From: an uncultured bacterium
Lineage (GTDB): Bacteria; Bacillota_I; Bacilli_A; RFN20; CAG-826
NCBI GenBank assembly: GCA_949283025.1
Contig: CASDRB010000005.1
Coordinates: 128,347-192,346, forward strand
DNA: 64,000 nucleotides
Direction: 5' to 3'
Below, one piece after another: positions 23,836-33,074 of the stretch. The first letter of the stretch is position 1, and the number at the start of each line of letters is the position of its first letter. The notes beneath the pieces were generated by a model. The model had not been told where the DNA came from, searched no databases, and saw only the letters and a list, made by a program, of their open reading frames with translations. The translations under genes were made by a program, and so were the position numbers.

Positions 23836-26484
23836 TTACTCCATTCTTAAAGCGATGACTGGGTCTTTTTTTGCGGCGATAGAAGAAGGAATTAATCCAG
23901 CAATCATCGTAAGCATAACCGATATCAAAGGCAAGAATACTGCACCATACCAAGGCACAACCACCTGCAAACCGACTTGAGTGAGGTAATTGATGATAAG
24001 CATAATTGGAATATTGATTAAAGAAGCAATACCAATACCCAGCAAACCTGCCACTAAACCAATTATTAAAGTTTCAGCATTAAAAACTCGAGAAATATCT
24101 TTTTTGCGAGCGCCGATAGACCTTAATACACCAATTTCTTTTGTTCTTTCTAAAACCGAAACATAAGTAATGATTCCAATCATTATAGATGAAACCAATA
24201 AAGAGATAGAAACAAAAGCAATCAAAACATAGGAAACAGAATCGATGATAATTTGAACTGAATCAAGCATTGTTCCAACCGAATCATTGACGGTTATTTT
24301 TTTAGAATCAGCTACTTGTTGATTGTATTCATCAATCAAATCAAGGACTTTGTTTTTGTTTTCAAAAGAACTAGGATAAATCAAAATCTCATCAGGGGAA
24401 GAATAATCGACATATCCAAGATGGTTTAAATTGTCATTTAAACTTTCGCCGGCCTCTTCATTAAAAAGTTCTCCAGTTAATACATTGTATTCTTCATTAA
24501 CTAATTGGTCATGAACAACTGTAGCGTTTTTATATAATTCATCGCTTGGATTAATTGTTTGTTCAACGACATATTTATATAAATCTGGATGATACCCAAT
24601 CGCACCAGAAAAAGAATCGCTCGTCACGCCTGGTTTTGGTCTAATGATGCCAACAACTTTCAATTGCAATGAATTATTTAAAATATTTAATAAATTCTCT
24701 TGGTTGTAATCAACACCTTTGTATGTATTGACATAGTGATATCCTAAAGAAGAATCATCGTATACTTTTTGATAAGTTTGAGTATCAAGTAAAAGGGTAA
24801 AACTCAAATTCGTCAAATCGTCAAAAGACGCACTAAATTTTGGATCTTCAGCAGGTTCAGGAAGCAACGAAACATTTTGATATATAAATTGGGAGACCAT
24901 ATATGACATATCTTTTAAACCGATGCCATATAAAAATAAATCGGATATTTCATTATATGAATTAATTTTGATAACAACTTCGTTGATATTAGTAGGCAAA
25001 TGACCTTGCAAAACATCAAATTGTTCCTCTAATAATGGTTGATTATTCATCAATGTTCCAAATGGATTTCCACCACCAAAACTCATCAAAGTAGTCAAAT
25101 CTCCTACGACCATATTAAAAGCTTCTTGATAAATTTTATCTTCAACCGCTGTTAAAGGTTCACCGCTTTTAGTCCTATATTGATTAGCTTGATAAATATA
25201 TGAATCATGGTGATCATCACTTATCGGAGCAAGGCGGATAGGATGATCAACTTTTTGCTGATTAAAATCATAATTAGCAAAGATATTTAATGGGGTTGAA
25301 TAAGTGTATTGAACATCATTTGTAATTTCTTTTAATCGTTTAGCAATTTCTTCTTGCTCGATATATTTTTTAAAAGTTGCGGTATCGTTATGTTGTTTTT
25401 TGACTAATTCTGAAAATAAATCAGTCATCGTTGAATTTTCATAAATTTCATCTGATTCTGGATATTTTTCCATCCCATCATGACTAGAAGAGCCACCAAA
25501 AAGAAATGAAGTAGGATCAGAATAACTTTCTTTGTTAATCACTAATGGGTAAGTTGACATAGAATTGACTTGAATCCCTTTAATGTATTGATCAAAACCA
25601 AATGATAAAGATAAAATCAAAGTAATCCCAATAATGCCAATAGAACCAGCAAAAGAAATTAAAAATGTACGAGCTTTTTTAGTCATTAAATTATTAAAAG
25701 ATAAGGATAAAGCTGTCCAAAAAGACATTGCAGCTCGCTTCTTTTTGCCTTTTTTGTTGTCAAAACTATTAATCTGCTCAGTTTGTTTAATCGTTTCATC
25801 TTTACCATCATAAGGATTAGAATCATGAGTTAAAACACCGTCGCTCATGTTGATGATACGCGTTGAATATTTTGTAGCTAAATCAGGATTATGGGTAACC
25901 ATAATTACAAGGCGGTCTTTTGACACATCTTTTAATAAGTCCATAATTTGAAGCGATGTTTCGCTATCTAATGCACCAGTTGGTTCATCCGCTAAAACAA
26001 TTTCAGGATTGTTAATAAGAGCCCTTGCAATAGCGACACGTTGCATTTGTCCACCGCTCAACTGATTTGGTTTTTTCTTCTCTTTGCCTTTTAATCCAAC
26101 TTTTTCTAAAACTTGATACGCTCTTTTTCTTCTTTCTTGTTTTGACACACCAGAAATAGTCAAAGCTAATTCGACATTAGATAAAACGCTGATGTGAGGA
26201 ATCAAATTGTAAGATTGAAAAACAAATCCAATTGAGTGATTGCGATATGTATCCCAATCTCCATCTTTAAAACGTTTAGTAGATTTGCCATCGATTATCA
26301 AATCGCCATCGCTGTAGCGATCTAAACCACCAATTATATTTAATAGCGTGGTTTTCCCACAACCAGATGGTCCTAAAATAGCGACAAATTCAGAACGTCT
26401 AAAATTAACAGAAACGCCTTTTAAGGCGTTTACTGTATCATCACTCATCACATAATCTTTTTTAATATCAATTAGTCGCAACAT
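23836..26484 (-). CDS. ABC transporter, ATP-binding protein fused to FtsX-type permease
   Basis: The 882-residue protein begins with an ABC ATPase: Walker [10 protein letters not shown] at 38-46, the [15 protein letters not shown] signature and LADEPTGALD. A charged linker follows, then a membrane helix near 270, a large extracytoplasmic region (about 300-720) and three FtsX helices at the C-terminus. This is the MacB/YtrE-like type used for peptide, toxin or lipoprotein traffic. It differs from the 18951 transporter in the size of the outside domain. It is three bases from malQ, probably in one operon. Confidence 0.87.
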   Translation of the reverse strand: MLRLIDIKKDYVMSDDTVNALKGVSVNFRRSEFVAILGPSGCGKTTLLNIIGGLDRYSDGDLIIDGKSTKRFKDGDWDTYRNHSIGFVFQSYNLIPHISVLSNVELALTISGVSKQERRKRAYQVLEKVGLKGKEKKKPNQLSGGQMQRVAIARALINNPEIVLADEPTGALDSETSLQIMDLLKDVSKDRLVIMVTHNPDLATKYSTRIINMSDGVLTHDSNPYDGKDETIKQTEQINSFDNKKGKKKRAAMSFWTALSLSFNNLMTKKARTFLISFAGSIGIIGITLILSLSFGFDQYIKGIQVNSMSTYPLVINKESYSDPTSFLFGGSSSHDGMEKYPESDEIYENSTMTDLFSELVKKQHNDTATFKKYIEQEEIAKRLKEITNDVQYTYSTPLNIFANYDFNQQKVDHPIRLAPISDDHHDSYIYQANQYRTKSGEPLTAVEDKIYQEAFNMVVGDLTTLMSFGGGNPFGTLMNNQPLLEEQFDVLQGHLPTNINEVVIKINSYNEISDLFLYGIGLKDMSYMVSQFIYQNVSLLPEPAEDPKFSASFDDLTNLSFTLLLDTQTYQKVYDDSSLGYHYVNTYKGVDYNQENLLNILNNSLQLKVVGIIRPKPGVTSDSFSGAIGYHPDLYKYVVEQTINPSDELYKNATVVHDQLVNEEYNVLTGELFNEEAGESLNDNLNHLGYVDYSSPDEILIYPSSFENKNKVLDLIDEYNQQVADSKKITVNDSVGTMLDSVQIIIDSVSYVLIAFVSISLLVSSIMIGIITYVSVLERTKEIGVLRSIGARKKDISRVFNAETLIIGLVAGLLGIGIASLINIPIMLIINYLTQVGLQVVVPWYGAVFLPLISVMLTMIAGLIPSSIAAKKDPVIALRME

Positions 26485-26486
26485 AG

Positions 26487-27887
26487 TTATTTATTCAGTG
26501 GTAATTTTTTTAATTTCCATTCCCAGTTTGGTGAACCAAATGTTCCTGGCCAGTTTAATCGAGCGCGATTATCTAATAATAAATAATCTTGCAAAGGAAT
26601 AATGGTCATGCGTGAAGGAACTTTCCAAACATAATTCATAAATTGTTTTAAAAAGTCTTTGTTAACATCTCCACCAATTTTATTTATGACATAGTTTCTT
26701 GAATCTTGAGACATATTCAAATACCATTGTTTGATAGTATCGTTGTCATGAGTTCCAGTATATACAATCAAATTTGAAGTATCCTCGTATTTAGGTTCAA
26801 ACATCTTGAATTGAAGTATATACATACCTGGCAAATTAAAATCATCTCGCAACTTATAGACGCGGTCATTCATATATCCTAAATCCTCAGCGATAATTTC
26901 AGTATTAGGATACTTTTTGAAAAAAGCATTGAATAAACCATATGAAGGTCCATCAATCCATTCGCCAACACGTGCATCACTTCTTCCATAAGGAATAGCA
27001 TAATAAGCATCAAATGCTCTAAAATGGTCAAGGCGAATAATATCGCAAATTTGACCAACCGCGCCTAAACGATTGACATAAAATTCATAATCGTTTTCTT
27101 TCATCTTGTTAAAATTAAAGCACGGATTACCCCAATATTGACCATCCTCGCTGAATCCATCCGGAGGACAACCTGCCACAGTCTTAGGATTATAATTTTC
27201 ATCAAAATCAAAAACATCCTTATTTGCCCAACAATCAACAGAAGTATATCCAACATAAAATGGAATATCTCCAATTATTTTAATGCCATGTTTATGTGCA
27301 TAATTGCGGATTTTAAACCATTGTTTATAAGCAATCATTTGACAAAAAATCAAATATTCAATTTTATTTTTGTATTGTTTTGGATATTCGTTAACTTTAT
27401 GATTTTCTAAATAAAATTTATGATCATCGGGCCAAGTATTCCATCCAGCACCATTATTTATTTGATAAAAGACATTAAAAATAGCGTATTTTACTACCCA
27501 AGGTTGTTTTTTTATAAATCCTTTTAAACCATCAGGATGATTTTTAATCCAATGTCTAAAAGCGCGATGAAGATATTTTTCTTTGTATTTACCTACACCG
27601 ACATAATTGATTTTAGAAGCGTTATCGCGGTATGGTTTGACTTCATCAAGCATACCTTCTTTTTTTAAATAATCTAAGCAAATGTATCTTGTTTCTATTG
27701 CTTCAGAACAAGTGGTCATGTATGGTGACCAACCAGGACCTAATGGATTGATTGGCAAAATTTGCCAATATTTAAATCCTTTTTGTTCTAACCATCTAAT
27801 AAATGAATAAGCTGAGTCTCCAAAATCACCGATGCCATGATGGCCTGGCAACGATGCGACAGGGAGAAGAATACCTTTATTTTCCAT
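26487..27887 (-). CDS. malQ: 4-alpha-glucanotransferase (amylomaltase, GH77)
   Basis: The 466-residue protein transfers alpha-1,4-glucan segments between maltodextrins, feeding starch or glycogen use. The N-terminal SLPGHHGIGDFG, the IIGDIPFYV strand, RLDHFRAFDAYYAIP with the catalytic Asp, and EDLGYM with GTHDNDT are GH77 hallmarks. It heads an apparent operon with an ABC/FtsX transporter and rimO. The -10-like TATTAT lies six bases before the ATG and there is no clear ribosome-binding site. Confidence 0.93.
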   Translation of the reverse strand: MENKGILLPVASLPGHHGIGDFGDSAYSFIRWLEQKGFKYWQILPINPLGPGWSPYMTTCSEAIETRYICLDYLKKEGMLDEVKPYRDNASKINYVGVGKYKEKYLHRAFRHWIKNHPDGLKGFIKKQPWVVKYAIFNVFYQINNGAGWNTWPDDHKFYLENHKVNEYPKQYKNKIEYLIFCQMIAYKQWFKIRNYAHKHGIKIIGDIPFYVGYTSVDCWANKDVFDFDENYNPKTVAGCPPDGFSEDGQYWGNPCFNFNKMKENDYEFYVNRLGAVGQICDIIRLDHFRAFDAYYAIPYGRSDARVGEWIDGPSYGLFNAFFKKYPNTEIIAEDLGYMNDRVYKLRDDFNLPGMYILQFKMFEPKYEDTSNLIVYTGTHDNDTIKQWYLNMSQDSRNYVINKIGGDVNKDFLKQFMNYVWKVPSRMTIIPLQDYLLLDNRARLNWPGTFGSPNWEWKLKKLPLNK

Positions 27888-27942
27888 GCCTACATAATAA
27901 GTTATTAAATTAAAAATTTAAAGTATAAATTGTAAAATATCA

Positions 27943-28425
27943 TCACAAGATGACATTTCCATCATTGATTGTGTTTTCACTTGTCGGCAATTCAATAGAT
28001 GAAGTATCGACATAAGTTTGACATTCTTTAAAAATTCGATCAATGATTTTTTGCCTTCTAATTAAAATAATTAAAAAGGAAATCAACATGAAAGCACCAA
28101 TGACTAAAATAAATGTGAAAATGCTATATAAACAAATTGTGGCAATTGGTTCTATTTTGTATAACGACCATCCAATTATGATACCAACGATGCCTAATCC
28201 TGTTAAAATCAAACCAGCAAGCGGCACTTTTTTTAAAACACGATAATATTGTTTTTCTAATTTTTTAACTTTATTAATGTTTGGACAATCAAAGCGAGAA
28301 AACACTAATGTTGAAGTGTCACTTAAAATATTTTCGTCTTGTAAAATCCAGCCGAAACGATAGTAAACTTTTTTTACTTCTTCCACTTTACCACTTGCAA
28401 TTTTAATCGTTTTTGTTTCCATCAT
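27943..28425 (-). CDS. Two-helix membrane protein, tandem paralogue A
   Basis: The 160-residue protein has a soluble N-terminal part (FGWxxxDENILSDTSTLVFSR), then LEKQYY and two membrane helices near 70-92 and 100-122. The same plan and motifs (YFGW, LEQEW) occur in the next gene upstream, so this is a tandem duplicate. No family is recognised. Its start overlaps the previous gene by 23 bases (20 if the second ATG is used). Confidence 0.65.
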   Translation of the reverse strand: MMETKTIKIASGKVEEVKKVYYRFGWILQDENILSDTSTLVFSRFDCPNINKVKKLEKQYYRVLKKVPLAGLILTGLGIVGIIIGWSLYKIEPIATICLYSIFTFILVIGAFMLISFLIILIRRQKIIDRIFKECQTYVDTSSIELPTSENTINDGNVIL

Positions 28426-28876
28426 TTAAAAGCTCCAGTGCTTCTTTTTTGATTTTTGCTCTCAATATCGGACCTTCGTCTAAAACTTTTTTCATTTTTT
28501 TAACTCGATACCACAAATACAAAAAACTTAAAATAGAAAAAATTAGGCCAGGGAGTCCCATGCTCAATAAATACAAAGACAAATTAAAATCTTCTTTTGG
28601 TGTGACCATCCATGTCACTAATAATCCAGTCAGACACGCAAATGATAAAATAGTTAATAAAATCAAAGGCCATAAAGGCGGATAATCAAAGCTAAACCAT
28701 TCTTGTTCCAGCTGCTTTAAGCGATTATAATTTTTAAGATTTGGATCTCTTTGAAATTGAATGTAAGTATATTCTTCGTCTTTATTTAAATTAGCAACTT
28801 CCCATCCAAAATATGAATATTCTTCAATATATCTTTCATATGTTGCTAAACTGCACTTTTTATCTAACTTTTCCAT
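28403..28876 (-). CDS. Two-helix membrane protein, tandem paralogue B
   Basis: This 157-residue protein has the soluble N-terminal segment with YFGWEVANL and YIQFQRDPNLKNYNRLKQLE, then two membrane helices near 72-95 and 104-126. It is homologous to the downstream neighbour along its whole length. Function unknown. A TAAAAT box is seven bases before the ATG, and no ribosome-binding site is visible. Confidence 0.65.
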   Translation of the reverse strand: MEKLDKKCSLATYERYIEEYSYFGWEVANLNKDEEYTYIQFQRDPNLKNYNRLKQLEQEWFSFDYPPLWPLILLTILSFACLTGLLVTWMVTPKEDFNLSLYLLSMGLPGLIFSILSFLYLWYRVKKMKKVLDEGPILRAKIKKEALELLNDGNKND

Positions 28877-28912
28877 GTTGTTTATTTTATCTTACTATGT
28901 AATTAAAAACAA

Positions 28913-30052
28913 TTATTTGCCACTTTTTATTTTCTTTAATAAATCGTTTTTGTGTTGAATTTCTTGAGCATTCAATGGTCTAAAAAATGAAAAGAATAAT
29001 CTTTTAAAAATCTTAGTTAAATTGTCTTGTTGGGCCGTGCTCATTTGATTAAAGCGCGAAGAAGCATAACTAAAAGAACGCCACAAATCGCGAAAAACTT
29101 CATGCGTAGTTTTCATTCCTGAAGCCGTGAATAGTTCATAAACATTACCACAAAACAGTTTGATTTCGTTTTCGCTTAAATGCATCAAAGCGTCTCTAAT
29201 TGCGATATTGACGCGAATAGAAATTTTAGAAATTTGATTCGTATAAACAAAATCGGTCCCATCAACTTGCCAATAATAAAATGAATGCTGTAACAATAAC
29301 CCACCATTAGCTTTAACAATTTTAAACTTCTCTTGATGTTCAAATAATATGCCAACAATTGAATAAGGTGGTATATAAGTCGTTATTCTATTTTTAATTT
29401 TTTGATATCCACTCGCATGGATTGAAAATGGCAAAAAACCAGGACCATCAAAATTGTAAACATTTACGATGCGATTTTGAATGTCTGTATGACAAAAACT
29501 AGCAGCATGCATCGCTAAATTTCCACCTTTGGAATGTCCGCCAACTAATATTTTCATATTAGGAAAATCTTTGGCGATTTTTTCTAAATATTCCACCGCG
29601 CTATTTTGAGCTCTAGTTTCTTTTTGATATGCTAAATCAAAATCTTCTTTCCAACCAACCAAAGTCGTATCAGTACCACAATAAGCAACAAAGATGCCGC
29701 TTCGTTCCTGATTGATAAAAGTTAGAGCTTTAAATTGAGTTTGTCGATATTCATCAATATCTTCAAAATAATGATACAATTCTAGAGAATTAAAACGTTT
29801 AGAATCTTTAACGGTCCTTGCAAATTTTAAATCAGTATTAGGCATCACACATTTTTTATAAGCTGTAGGATGATCAATAAATTCGTTTAATAAGGCTAAT
29901 AATCGATCTTTTTTTCTAAAGCCTGGCTTAGGAACTCGAGGCAATGGCAAATAAACAATCGCTGTTAAAATCAAAGCGTCAATATTATTGAATTTTTCTT
30001 TTTGAAAAGAAATATTTTTATAGTTTTTTAAATATTTAAAAAGATATGCCAT
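28913..30052 (-). CDS. Mbeg1-like alpha/beta hydrolase (DUF2974)
   Basis: The 379-residue protein has an alpha/beta hydrolase fold. The nucleophile elbow GHSKGGN gives a catalytic Ser in a GxSxG context, typical of the DUF2974 group often called Mbeg1-like. FVAYCGTDTTLVGWKEDF and YNFDGPGF are also characteristic. The substrate is unknown. It has its own promoter at 30059-30087, only six bases from the start codon, and no Shine-Dalgarno sequence. Confidence 0.8.
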   Translation of the reverse strand: MAYLFKYLKNYKNISFQKEKFNNIDALILTAIVYLPLPRVPKPGFRKKDRLLALLNEFIDHPTAYKKCVMPNTDLKFARTVKDSKRFNSLELYHYFEDIDEYRQTQFKALTFINQERSGIFVAYCGTDTTLVGWKEDFDLAYQKETRAQNSAVEYLEKIAKDFPNMKILVGGHSKGGNLAMHAASFCHTDIQNRIVNVYNFDGPGFLPFSIHASGYQKIKNRITTYIPPYSIVGILFEHQEKFKIVKANGGLLLQHSFYYWQVDGTDFVYTNQISKISIRVNIAIRDALMHLSENEIKLFCGNVYELFTASGMKTTHEVFRDLWRSFSYASSRFNQMSTAQQDNLTKIFKRLFFSFFRPLNAQEIQHKNDLLKKIKSGK

Positions 30053-30058
30053 ATTTTA

Positions 30059-30087
30059 ATTATATTGACTTATGTTTGCAAAAACAA
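30059..30087 (-). promoter_or_regulatory. Leaderless promoter of the DUF2974 gene
   Basis: TTGTTT (30082-30087), 17 bases, TATAAT (30059-30064), then six bases to the ATG. Transcription would start on or next to the A of the start codon. Confidence 0.55.
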
Positions 30088-30107
30088 ATTAAACCAAGAA
30101 AATAAAT

Positions 30108-30782
30108 TTATTTATTATTATTTGATTTAGTATCAATGGAGACACCTTTATATTCAGTTTGATATCCTTGGTTTTCTTTTGGCCTAAGAGCATTTGGAAA
30201 ATAAACGTCTGTCTTAATATCGTGAGCAATTTGTTGAAGTTTGCCGCAAATAAAACTTGGGTCTAAAATGTCTTCTAAAACCACTTTTTGATCATTAGCG
30301 ACAATATAAATATCCCCAACCTTGCACATTTTTTCAACTATTCCAATTTTTAAATTGACACTAGTTAACGATGAATAATACAAACTGATAATGTTGCTGC
30401 CAATAAATCCTTTTTTGACTAATATTCTTTTGTCAGTAAAAGCATATTCTTCAATTTTTTGTCGCTTACTAGCAGATATAGTAGAAAAAACCCATATCCA
30501 CACAGGAATTAAATGAAACGCAAAAAATACGCATAAAAAAGCAATCATAAAAGGTGGCATTTCAGGAAATGAAATGACCATAAAAGCAATAAATCCAGCA
30601 TCAAAACATAGCCATATTAAACCAAATGGTAAAAATTTAAGAAAAGAATTCAATATAAATGATTTTCTTAATGGTTTTCCTCTCCATAAAATTTTCTCAT
30701 CTTTTTCTAAAATGTGGTCGATGGAAGTTGCATTAAGATTTTGATTTGGATTAATAAAATAATTTTCGTTAATTTTTTTCAT
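30108..30782 (-). CDS. PH-domain membrane protein (bPH2/YdbT-type)
   Basis: The 224-residue protein has two adjacent membrane helices (about residues 45-67 and 73-98). A soluble bacterial PH domain follows (FTDKRILVKKGFIGSNIISLYYSSLTS... VNLKIGIVEK region). Such proteins sit in the membrane with the PH fold in the cytoplasm, role unknown. TATTAT is six bases before the ATG and there is no clear ribosome-binding site. No functional link to neighbours is evident. Confidence 0.75.
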   Translation of the reverse strand: MKKINENYFINPNQNLNATSIDHILEKDEKILWRGKPLRKSFILNSFLKFLPFGLIWLCFDAGFIAFMVISFPEMPPFMIAFLCVFFAFHLIPVWIWVFSTISASKRQKIEEYAFTDKRILVKKGFIGSNIISLYYSSLTSVNLKIGIVEKMCKVGDIYIVANDQKVVLEDILDPSFICGKLQQIAHDIKTDVYFPNALRPKENQGYQTEYKGVSIDTKSNNNK

Positions 30783-30831
30783 AGTTTTATAATAGCATAA
30801 ATTAAACTGCTATTAATGTTTTATGTACAAA

Positions 30832-31806
30832 TTAAATTTTTAAAATATTTTGAGCGGTCGATAAAGAATGGATGAATAACTCTTTGCTGCTCATTTTGAT
30901 TTCATCTAATTCTATTTTTGTAATTTGATTATTGAAGTATGTTTTATAATAATAGCCATTTAAAGTCATAACGCATGAATATCGAGTAATATCGTTTTTA
31001 TTGTCGTGGCTTAAAACTGCACCGCTTACCATCGCTACGCTATCAAGAATATGAAAAACTTGGCTTACGCATGATAATTCATCATCGCTGCATTGAGAAA
31101 AATATTTTAAATAAAATGCTTTAATAAATCTTGAAGGCGAAGAAAAATCACCAGGAAGACCAATTCCTCCTAATCCTTCGCAAAAATTAGTTATTTCATA
31201 ATCATGGATTAGTAATGAATCAGGATTTTTATTAGACAAATGCAGGTATTGTCTTACATTTTCTTTATGAAACGCAAATGGCGGATTATTTGTTAAAACT
31301 CCAAAAGGATTTTCATTTATCTGCATTACTCCTTGAATACATTCTATTACAATACTTTTATCGTTTTGATCTGATATCATCCAATGCAAAGTCGTGTTTG
31401 GTATTTCTTTTGAAAATGGGATATCGACAATTGTTAAATCTTTAATTATTTTTTTAACTTCATCAAGGTTTTGGCATTGCCCTAATATAAATGGAAATAG
31501 TTCATATGGTGCAATCATATTTTTAGTCAAATTATCGCTATGATAATATTTAGCATTATTAGGAAAATTTAAACCAGCTAAACATAAACCTTTTTCGTTG
31601 ATTGCTTCAGCGTATAAAGGATAATTATTAATGACGCTAGCCATGCCAATCATCGCATATTTATTTTTAAATATAAGACCATTTTTAAAATTAAATCGGT
31701 AGCATCTAGGAGTAACCACAACTTTTTCATTAAAAGAATACTCTAAATCTAAGTTTCTGCCAAAATACATCCGATTTTGTTTAAAAAACGTTAATGCGGT
31801 ACACAT
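30832..31806 (-). CDS. Choloylglycine hydrolase-family enzyme (bile salt hydrolase or penicillin V acylase)
   Basis: The enzyme opens amide bonds with an N-terminal cysteine exposed after Met removal (MCTALTF, Cys2). The other conserved residues fit the family: R17 and D20 in GRNLD, N80 in LAGLNFP, N173/N174 in TNNPPF, and R226 in SPSRF. At 324 residues it has the usual length of bile salt hydrolases. Whether it prefers conjugated bile salts or penicillin V cannot be told from these residues. Cytoplasmic: no signal peptide. It has an AGGA ribosome-binding site and fits a gut lifestyle. Confidence 0.88.
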   Translation of the reverse strand: MCTALTFFKQNRMYFGRNLDLEYSFNEKVVVTPRCYRFNFKNGLIFKNKYAMIGMASVINNYPLYAEAINEKGLCLAGLNFPNNAKYYHSDNLTKNMIAPYELFPFILGQCQNLDEVKKIIKDLTIVDIPFSKEIPNTTLHWMISDQNDKSIVIECIQGVMQINENPFGVLTNNPPFAFHKENVRQYLHLSNKNPDSLLIHDYEITNFCEGLGGIGLPGDFSSPSRFIKAFYLKYFSQCSDDELSCVSQVFHILDSVAMVSGAVLSHDNKNDITRYSCVMTLNGYYYKTYFNNQITKIELDEIKMSSKELFIHSLSTAQNILKI

Positions 31807-31826
31807 ATTTAAATCCTAAATTGATA

Positions 31827-32033
31827 TTAATCCTTATCGCAAAGCAATAAAATTCCACCAATAAGACTAACAAATAATAATGTGCAAACTTTAAAACCAA
31901 CGCTTAAAGTTACTTCTCCTTTATAAGCTTTATACACCTTAATAGTCATGGGGATGCACCAAATTAAAGGAATTAGTAGCCATCCATATGCGATGGTGCT
32001 CAATAAACAAAAAATAAACGCTGCAATTTTCAT
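31827..32033 (-). CDS. Small membrane protein
   Basis: The 68-residue protein has two membrane helices (about 5-25 and 43-63) joined by a short basic loop (KVYKAYKG). No family is recognised. It is 20 bases upstream of the choloylglycine-hydrolase gene and may be co-transcribed. A good purine-rich ribosome-binding site (AGGAGA) precedes the ATG. Confidence 0.6.
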   Translation of the reverse strand: MKIAAFIFCLLSTIAYGWLLIPLIWCIPMTIKVYKAYKGEVTLSVGFKVCTLLFVSLIGGILLLCDKD

Positions 32034-32130
32034 AAAAAATCTCCTATCTTTTAAAAAATTGAGTTAGTTCATAACTTGATTTAATTATGACACAAAAAGA
32101 AAAAATATACATTAATGATTTCAAATTAAC

Positions 32131-32162
32131 AAAAAACATTTTGCCATGTCGACAAAATGTTT
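32131..32162 (-). terminator. Terminator after tRNA-Phe
   Basis: On the minus strand a 10-bp stem (AAACATTTTG/CAAAATGTTT) with a nine-base loop is followed by a run of T. It ends the tRNA-Asp/tRNA-Phe transcript. Confidence 0.82.
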
Positions 32163-32172
32163 CATTTTTAAA

Positions 32173-32248
32173 TGGTGGCCCAAGCCGGGATTGAACCGGC
32201 GACACAAGGATTTTCAGTCCTTTGCTCTACCAACTGAGCTACCGGGCC
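32173..32248 (-). tRNA. tRNA-Phe (GAA)
   Basis: The minus strand forms a cloverleaf: GGCCCGG acceptor, anticodon stem AAGGA/TCCTT around CTGAAAA (anticodon GAA), T arm GCCGG/CCGGC with loop TTCAATC, and encoded CCA. It is 13 bases downstream of tRNA-Asp. Confidence 0.95.
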
Positions 32249-32261
32249 ATTTAATAAAAAA

Positions 32262-32337
32262 TGGCGGATCATACGGGAATCGAACCCGTGGTCTTCTCCG
32301 TGACAGGGAGACATGTTAACCGCTACACCAATGATCC
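32262..32337 (-). tRNA. tRNA-Asp (GTC)
   Basis: Acceptor GGATCAT/ATGATCC, anticodon stem TCTCC/GGAGA around CTGTCAC (anticodon GTC), T loop TTCGATT, discriminator G and encoded CCA. It is first in a two-tRNA transcript with tRNA-Phe. Confidence 0.95.
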
Positions 32338-32364
32338 GTACTTTTTGCTGAATTCAGCGTTATT

Positions 32365-32393
32365 ATTATCTATGATATGATAAAAAAAATCAA
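32365..32393 (-). promoter_or_regulatory. Promoter of tRNA-Asp/tRNA-Phe
   Basis: TTGATT (32388-32393), 17 bases and GATAAT (32365-32370) face the tRNA pair. A GCTGAATTCAGC palindrome follows just before the tRNA. Confidence 0.6.
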
Positions 32394-32410
32394 GCAATAT
32401 TTTTAAAAAG

Positions 32411-32443
32411 AAAAAAAGAGTCTTCGCTAATTGGAAGACTCTT
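32411..32443 (-). terminator. Rubrerythrin terminator
   Basis: Minus-strand 10-bp stem (AAGAGTCTTC/GAAGACTCTT) with an eight-base loop followed by seven T, 20 bases after the rubrerythrin stop codon. Confidence 0.9.
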
Positions 32444-32462
32444 AAAAAAACTGAGTTTAGGA

Positions 32463-33005
32463 CTAATAATTTTCAGCTAAGCGTTCAAAATATGCTTGTG
32501 GATGAGCACAAGTTGGACAAATTGTTGGAGCGGTTTTACCAACATGAATATGTCCGCAATTGCGGCATTTCCAAACTACCACATCATCGCTGATGAAGAC
32601 TTTGCCATCTTTTACTCTTTCTAATAATTTAAGATAGCGTTCTTCGTGTTTGGCTTCAACAGCAGCGACGGCACGGAATTGACGAGCGATTTCTTTAAAA
32701 CCTTCTTCATCAGCTTCTTCAGCCATTCTTTTATACATATCAGTGTGTTCATAATTTTCACCTTGAGCAGCGGCTAACAAATTTTCTGCAGTTGTTCCCA
32801 CTTCTCCATTAGGTTGAAGTAATTTAAACCACATTTTTGCGTGTTCTTTTTCGTTTTCAGCTGTTTCTAAAAATAAAGCAGCGATTTGTTCATAACCTTC
32901 TTTTTTAGCTTTTGAGGCAAAATAGGTATATTTATTTCTTGCCTGTGATTCTCCAGCAAAAGCCTCCATTAAGTTTTTTTCAGTTTTTGTTCCTTTTAGA
33001 TTCAT
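32463..33005 (-). CDS. rbr: Rubrerythrin
   Basis: Rubrerythrin reduces hydrogen peroxide in anaerobes using a diiron site and a rubredoxin-type iron. The four-helix part has the repeated ExxH ligands (ENEKEHAKM and VEAKHEERY). The C-terminal rubredoxin-like knuckle has [10 protein letters not shown] and CPTC. I chose the ATG at 33005 over the one at 33035 because AGGAGG lies ten bases upstream of it and the family starts at MNLKGT. Product 180 residues. A PerR-box-like palindrome overlaps the promoter, which suits a peroxide-inducible gene. Confidence 0.93.
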   Translation of the reverse strand: MNLKGTKTEKNLMEAFAGESQARNKYTYFASKAKKEGYEQIAALFLETAENEKEHAKMWFKLLQPNGEVGTTAENLLAAAQGENYEHTDMYKRMAEEADEEGFKEIARQFRAVAAVEAKHEERYLKLLERVKDGKVFISDDVVVWKCRNCGHIHVGKTAPTICPTCAHPQAYFERLAENY

Positions 33006-33019
33006 TGGTAATATCCTCC

Positions 33020-33034
33020 TAGTAATAATTATCA
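33020..33034 (-). promoter_or_regulatory. PerR-box-like operator at the rubrerythrin promoter
   Basis: TGATAATTATTACTA matches the PerR consensus TTATAATNATTATAA at 11 of 14 fixed positions. It overlaps the -10 box (TATGAT, 33031-33036), and a weak -35 (TTTTAA, 33054-33059) stands 17 bases away. Binding there would block transcription. No PerR gene is in the window. Confidence 0.5.
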
Positions 33035-33074
33035 TACTATTTAATTAATTAAATTAAAAGTGAGATGCTTAAAA

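Noticed and set aside
32463..33035. Longer rubrerythrin start at 33035
   Set aside because: The extra ten residues would cross the ribosome-binding site, the operator and part of the -10 region; the family begins at the 33005 start.
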